DNA of 8,094 bases from CBFHSD01 sp965658375. Its GTDB lineage: Bacteria; Bacteroidota; Bacteroidia; Flavobacteriales_G; Salibacteraceae. The stretch lies in the NCBI GenBank assembly GCA_965658375.1, contig CBFHSD010000072.1:1-8094 (forward strand). Reading direction: 5' to 3'. Below are positions 5,588 through 8,094 of this stretch, piece by piece; the stretch's first letter is position 1; each line of letters begins with the position of its first letter. The notes under the pieces are model-generated. The model saw only the letters and a program-made list of their open reading frames with translations, was not told where the DNA came from and did no database searches. Made by a program: the position numbers and the translations under genes.

Positions 5588-8094
5588 ATGAAAAAAATTT
5601 ACGCACTTTTCTCGGCCTTAATGGTCACGGGTGTCTTAATGGCACAACAATTTATGCCTTTGCCTCCGCAGAGTGGTCCTTACTCTGGTATGGTTAGAGG
5701 TTATTGGTTCACTGCACCAACCACATTTGTGATTACCGGTGTAAGAGTTCCAACAGATGCCAGTTCAGCAGCTCAGACCATCCATTTAATGCGTCTTAAT
5801 AGCAATCCACCTTCTTATCCTGGCACAACTTCTAACTTTACCACTCTAGGTTATTGGGCAAATGTAGCTGGCACTTCTATTATACCTACCAATGTAACTG
5901 TCCAAGCAGGAGACGTAATTGGTGTTTTGGGTTGGAGAGGCACCACAAACTCATACGGAAATGCAACAGGCTTTACGTCTTCTGTATTAGGTGTTCCTGT
6001 AACTATAGCGCGCATGGGCCATCAAGGATCCATCAATTCCGCTCAAGCTCCTAACGTATGGGGTGAACCAGCTGGTTCTTCCATTTCTAGGGTTGAGTTA
6101 TACTATGCACCACCTAGCACTGCTCCTAATGATGCTGGTGTGGATGCCATCGTAAATCCAAATGTTTTCTGTTCTGGAGATTCTTCGACAATTGATTTAA
6201 AAATTACGAATTACGGAACACAACAATTAGATAGTTGTGAAGTAGTTTGGTCTGTGAATGGGGTTTCTCAAAGCAGATGGTACACGGTAAACCTAGATAC
6301 TTTTGCTGGTACGGGACCAACAGATACCATTCTTACAGTAGATACCTTGGCTATGTCAAGCGGTGTAACCAACATTGTTGCTTACACACAATGGCCAAAC
6401 AATGCGCCCGACACTGTAAATAACAATGATACAACTTCGGCCAGCCTTCAACCAGCATTGAGTGGCACGTACACCATTGATGCAGCCGGTTCTGGAGATT
6501 ACCAAAGTTTTACAGACGCTGTAGCAGATTTGGATGCTTTTGGTGTTTGTGGTCCAGTGGTGTTTGAAGTAGTCTCTGGCACATATACAGAGCAAGTAGA
6601 AATAGAAGCAATTACAGGTACTTCATCAACCAACACAGTAACCTTTAGATCTCAAAGTGGAGACCCTACAACGGTAACTGTGGCTTACTCCCCAACAAGT
6701 ACAACGGCAGACAATTATGTAGTTGGTTTCATGGGTGCCGAACATGTGATTTGGGAAGACATGACCGTTACCAATGCCTATCCTCCTACTACATCATCTT
6801 CTTATCCTGGGCGTGTGGTTGTAATTGATAACAATTCAGAATATATTACAGTTGACGGCAACGTAATCAATGGTACGGTTCCTCAATACCAATATGCTAC
6901 AAGTAATTACATGGCATCTGTTGTGAACTACTTCTGCTCTAACAACACCATCTCTAACAATACCATAAATCAAGGTACATATGGGATCTACAATTATGGA
7001 TCTAGTGCATCACGAAGTGAAAACACCGTTATTCATAACAATGATATTTTAAACCCATGGTACTATGGAGCATATAATTATTACCAAGAAAATCTTCAGT
7101 TAACAGATAACTACATCACCAACAACAATGGAGTTTTCTATCGTGCTCAAAGTACCGCCTATGCCTATGGGTATGGATTGTATGCTTATCAAATAAATGG
7201 AGCAAATGTTAACATCAGCAACAACTACGTGCATGGTCAAAACAAATGGCCACAGTATGGAATGTATACGGGTTACATCAGTGGAGATGTATTCTCAATG
7301 GCAAAAATCACTAACAACAGAATTGTTATTGCTGATACAGCTCAGAGTAATACGGGTACTTTCACTTATTGGTATGGTACTTACTTCTATTACAACTTGT
7401 TTACTCAAGTAGCTAATAACTCTATTGTTATTCGCGGTACGGGAAGTACATCAAATAACAACAGAGCGGTTTATGCTTATAATGGTCAGTACAACTTCTA
7501 CTATAACAACATTATGGCAAACTACCAAACGAATGGGTATACGATGTACTCTTACCTTTCGGCAATTAGAGAAGCAGATCATAACAACTACATCTCAAAT
7601 GGTTCTTCTAATCCTTTCTATTCTGGGTCTACACAAGCAGATTTAGCTGCATGGCAAACAGCCACAGGTCAGGATAGTAACAGTTTAGAGGTATTCATGC
7701 CCTTCAATAACCTTGAAGATTTAAGAGTATGTAACGATTCATTGTACGGAATGGGAGAATCTCTTCCTTACGTAATGGATGATTTTGAAGGTGATCCAAG
7801 AATGACACCTCCATGTATCGGAGCTGATGAGTTCATGCCTCCAAGTTTGTTTACTGTTGGTGCTGACTTCTCATTGTGTGATGGTGATACAGTAACCTAC
7901 GAAGTATTCTACTTTGATACAGTGATTTGGAATGGAACGGATACTACTACAATGAAAGACATTACAACGCCTTCAACTTATGTGATTGAAGCGATGAATG
8001 CCTGTGGTAGTGCAGTAGATACTTTGGTAGTAAATGCTCAAGTACAACCATCATTGCCTTCTACAGAGAACATTTGTGCAAATGACATGACAAC
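5588..8094 (+). CDS. Large secreted multidomain right-handed beta-helix protein, 3'-partial
   Basis: From the ATG at 5588 the frame stays open for 835 codons to the window edge. A signal peptide (MKKIYALFSALMVTGVLMA, cut before Q20) is followed by a beta-rich N-terminal domain (about 25-175) with RGYWFTAP (37-44), ITGVRVP (49-55) and GDVIGVLGW (108-116). A CARDB-like beta-sandwich (about 179-290) starts at APNDAGVD. A linker, GTYTIDAAGSGDYQSFTDAV (293-312), leads into a right-handed parallel beta-helix (about 325-725) whose rungs are rich in Asn, Tyr and Gly, for example NNTISNNTI and NNYITNNN-like turns. The helix closes with GDPR...IGADEF (735-749), a common end of this module in Bacteroidota. 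An Ig/PKD-like segment begins at about 752 (GADFSLCDGDTVTY). The role is probably cell-surface adhesion or polysaccharide binding; no catalytic residues were identified. A C-terminal type IX sorting domain is expected beyond the window but not seen. Confidence 0.9.
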   Translation, partial: MKKIYALFSALMVTGVLMAQQFMPLPPQSGPYSGMVRGYWFTAPTTFVITGVRVPTDASSAAQTIHLMRLNSNPPSYPGTTSNFTTLGYWANVAGTSIIPTNVTVQAGDVIGVLGWRGTTNSYGNATGFTSSVLGVPVTIARMGHQGSINSAQAPNVWGEPAGSSISRVELYYAPPSTAPNDAGVDAIVNPNVFCSGDSSTIDLKITNYGTQQLDSCEVVWSVNGVSQSRWYTVNLDTFAGTGPTDTILTVDTLAMSSGVTNIVAYTQWPNNAPDTVNNNDTTSASLQPALSGTYTIDAAGSGDYQSFTDAVADLDAFGVCGPVVFEVVSGTYTEQVEIEAITGTSSTNTVTFRSQSGDPTTVTVAYSPTSTTADNYVVGFMGAEHVIWEDMTVTNAYPPTTSSSYPGRVVVIDNNSEYITVDGNVINGTVPQYQYATSNYMASVVNYFCSNNTISNNTINQGTYGIYNYGSSASRSENTVIHNNDILNPWYYGAYNYYQENLQLTDNYITNNNGVFYRAQSTAYAYGYGLYAYQINGANVNISNNYVHGQNKWPQYGMYTGYISGDVFSMAKITNNRIVIADTAQSNTGTFTYWYGTYFYYNLFTQVANNSIVIRGTGSTSNNNRAVYAYNGQYNFYYNNIMANYQTNGYTMYSYLSAIREADHNNYISNGSSNPFYSGSTQADLAAWQTATGQDSNSLEVFMPFNNLEDLRVCNDSLYGMGESLPYVMDDFEGDPRMTPPCIGADEFMPPSLFTVGADFSLCDGDTVTYEVFYFDTVIWNGTDTTTMKDITTPSTYVIEAMNACGSAVDTLVVNAQVQPSLPSTENICANDMT

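Noticed and set aside
6356..6595. 79-codon minus-strand open frame within the beta-helix gene
   Set aside because: It lies antisense to a continuous, well-structured plus-strand frame and has no recognisable protein features.
7197..7646. Two short plus-strand frames (7197-7412 and 7425-7646)
   Set aside because: They are +1-type shadows of the 5588-8094 coding frame, which reads through without a stop.
1..8094. tRNA, rRNA, CRISPR, insertion sequences, integrase or phage genes
   Set aside because: No cloverleaf, repeat-spacer array, transposase or terminal inverted repeats were seen; the window is tightly packed with ordinary protein genes.

Overview
The window looks like a piece of a Bacteroidota chromosome, most likely Flavobacteriales. 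The support is AT-rich coding DNA, signal peptides ending in FAQ/YGQ/MAQ, a VPxxYF-type anti-sigma candidate, TAnnTTTG-like promoter boxes, and a giant secreted beta-helix protein of the type usually exported by the type IX system. Genus-level assignment is not possible from the sequence alone. Coding density is high and no gap exceeds about 150 bp.

Layout. (1) 1-1707, plus strand: the 3' part of a gene for a polytopic membrane protein with a C-terminal TPR region; its 5' end lies outside the window. (2) 1704-3925, minus strand: a compact three-gene operon, read from 3925 downwards, encoding an ABC ATPase, a MacB/FtsX-fold permease with a His-rich extracytoplasmic loop, and a small secreted DUF3299-like protein with a CxxC motif. 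The genes are joined by two 8-nt start/stop overlaps. The operon resembles the core of the Zur-regulated ZrgABCDE / PA4063-PA4066 type zinc-uptake loci, but no periplasmic His-rich binding-protein gene (DUF2796/ZrgA type) is in view. (3) 3926-3997: a 72-bp divergent intergenic region with two opposed, overlapping candidate -7 boxes and a 6-bp-arm palindrome. (4) 3998-5436, plus strand: an ECF sigma factor, a one-TM acidic anti-sigma candidate overlapping it by ATGA, and a His/Met-rich Spy/CpxP-like periplasmic protein, closed by a strong intrinsic terminator at 5461-5492. (5) 5588 to the window end, plus strand: a frame open for 835 codons encoding a secreted multidomain right-handed beta-helix protein that runs off the window.

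Working model (inference): the sigma/anti-sigma/Spy-like cassette forms an envelope-stress or metal-sensing module. It is divergently paired with a probable metal-linked ABC system, and both sides carry His-rich periplasmic segments. The flanking membrane-TPR protein and the beta-helix protein show no evident functional connection to this core.
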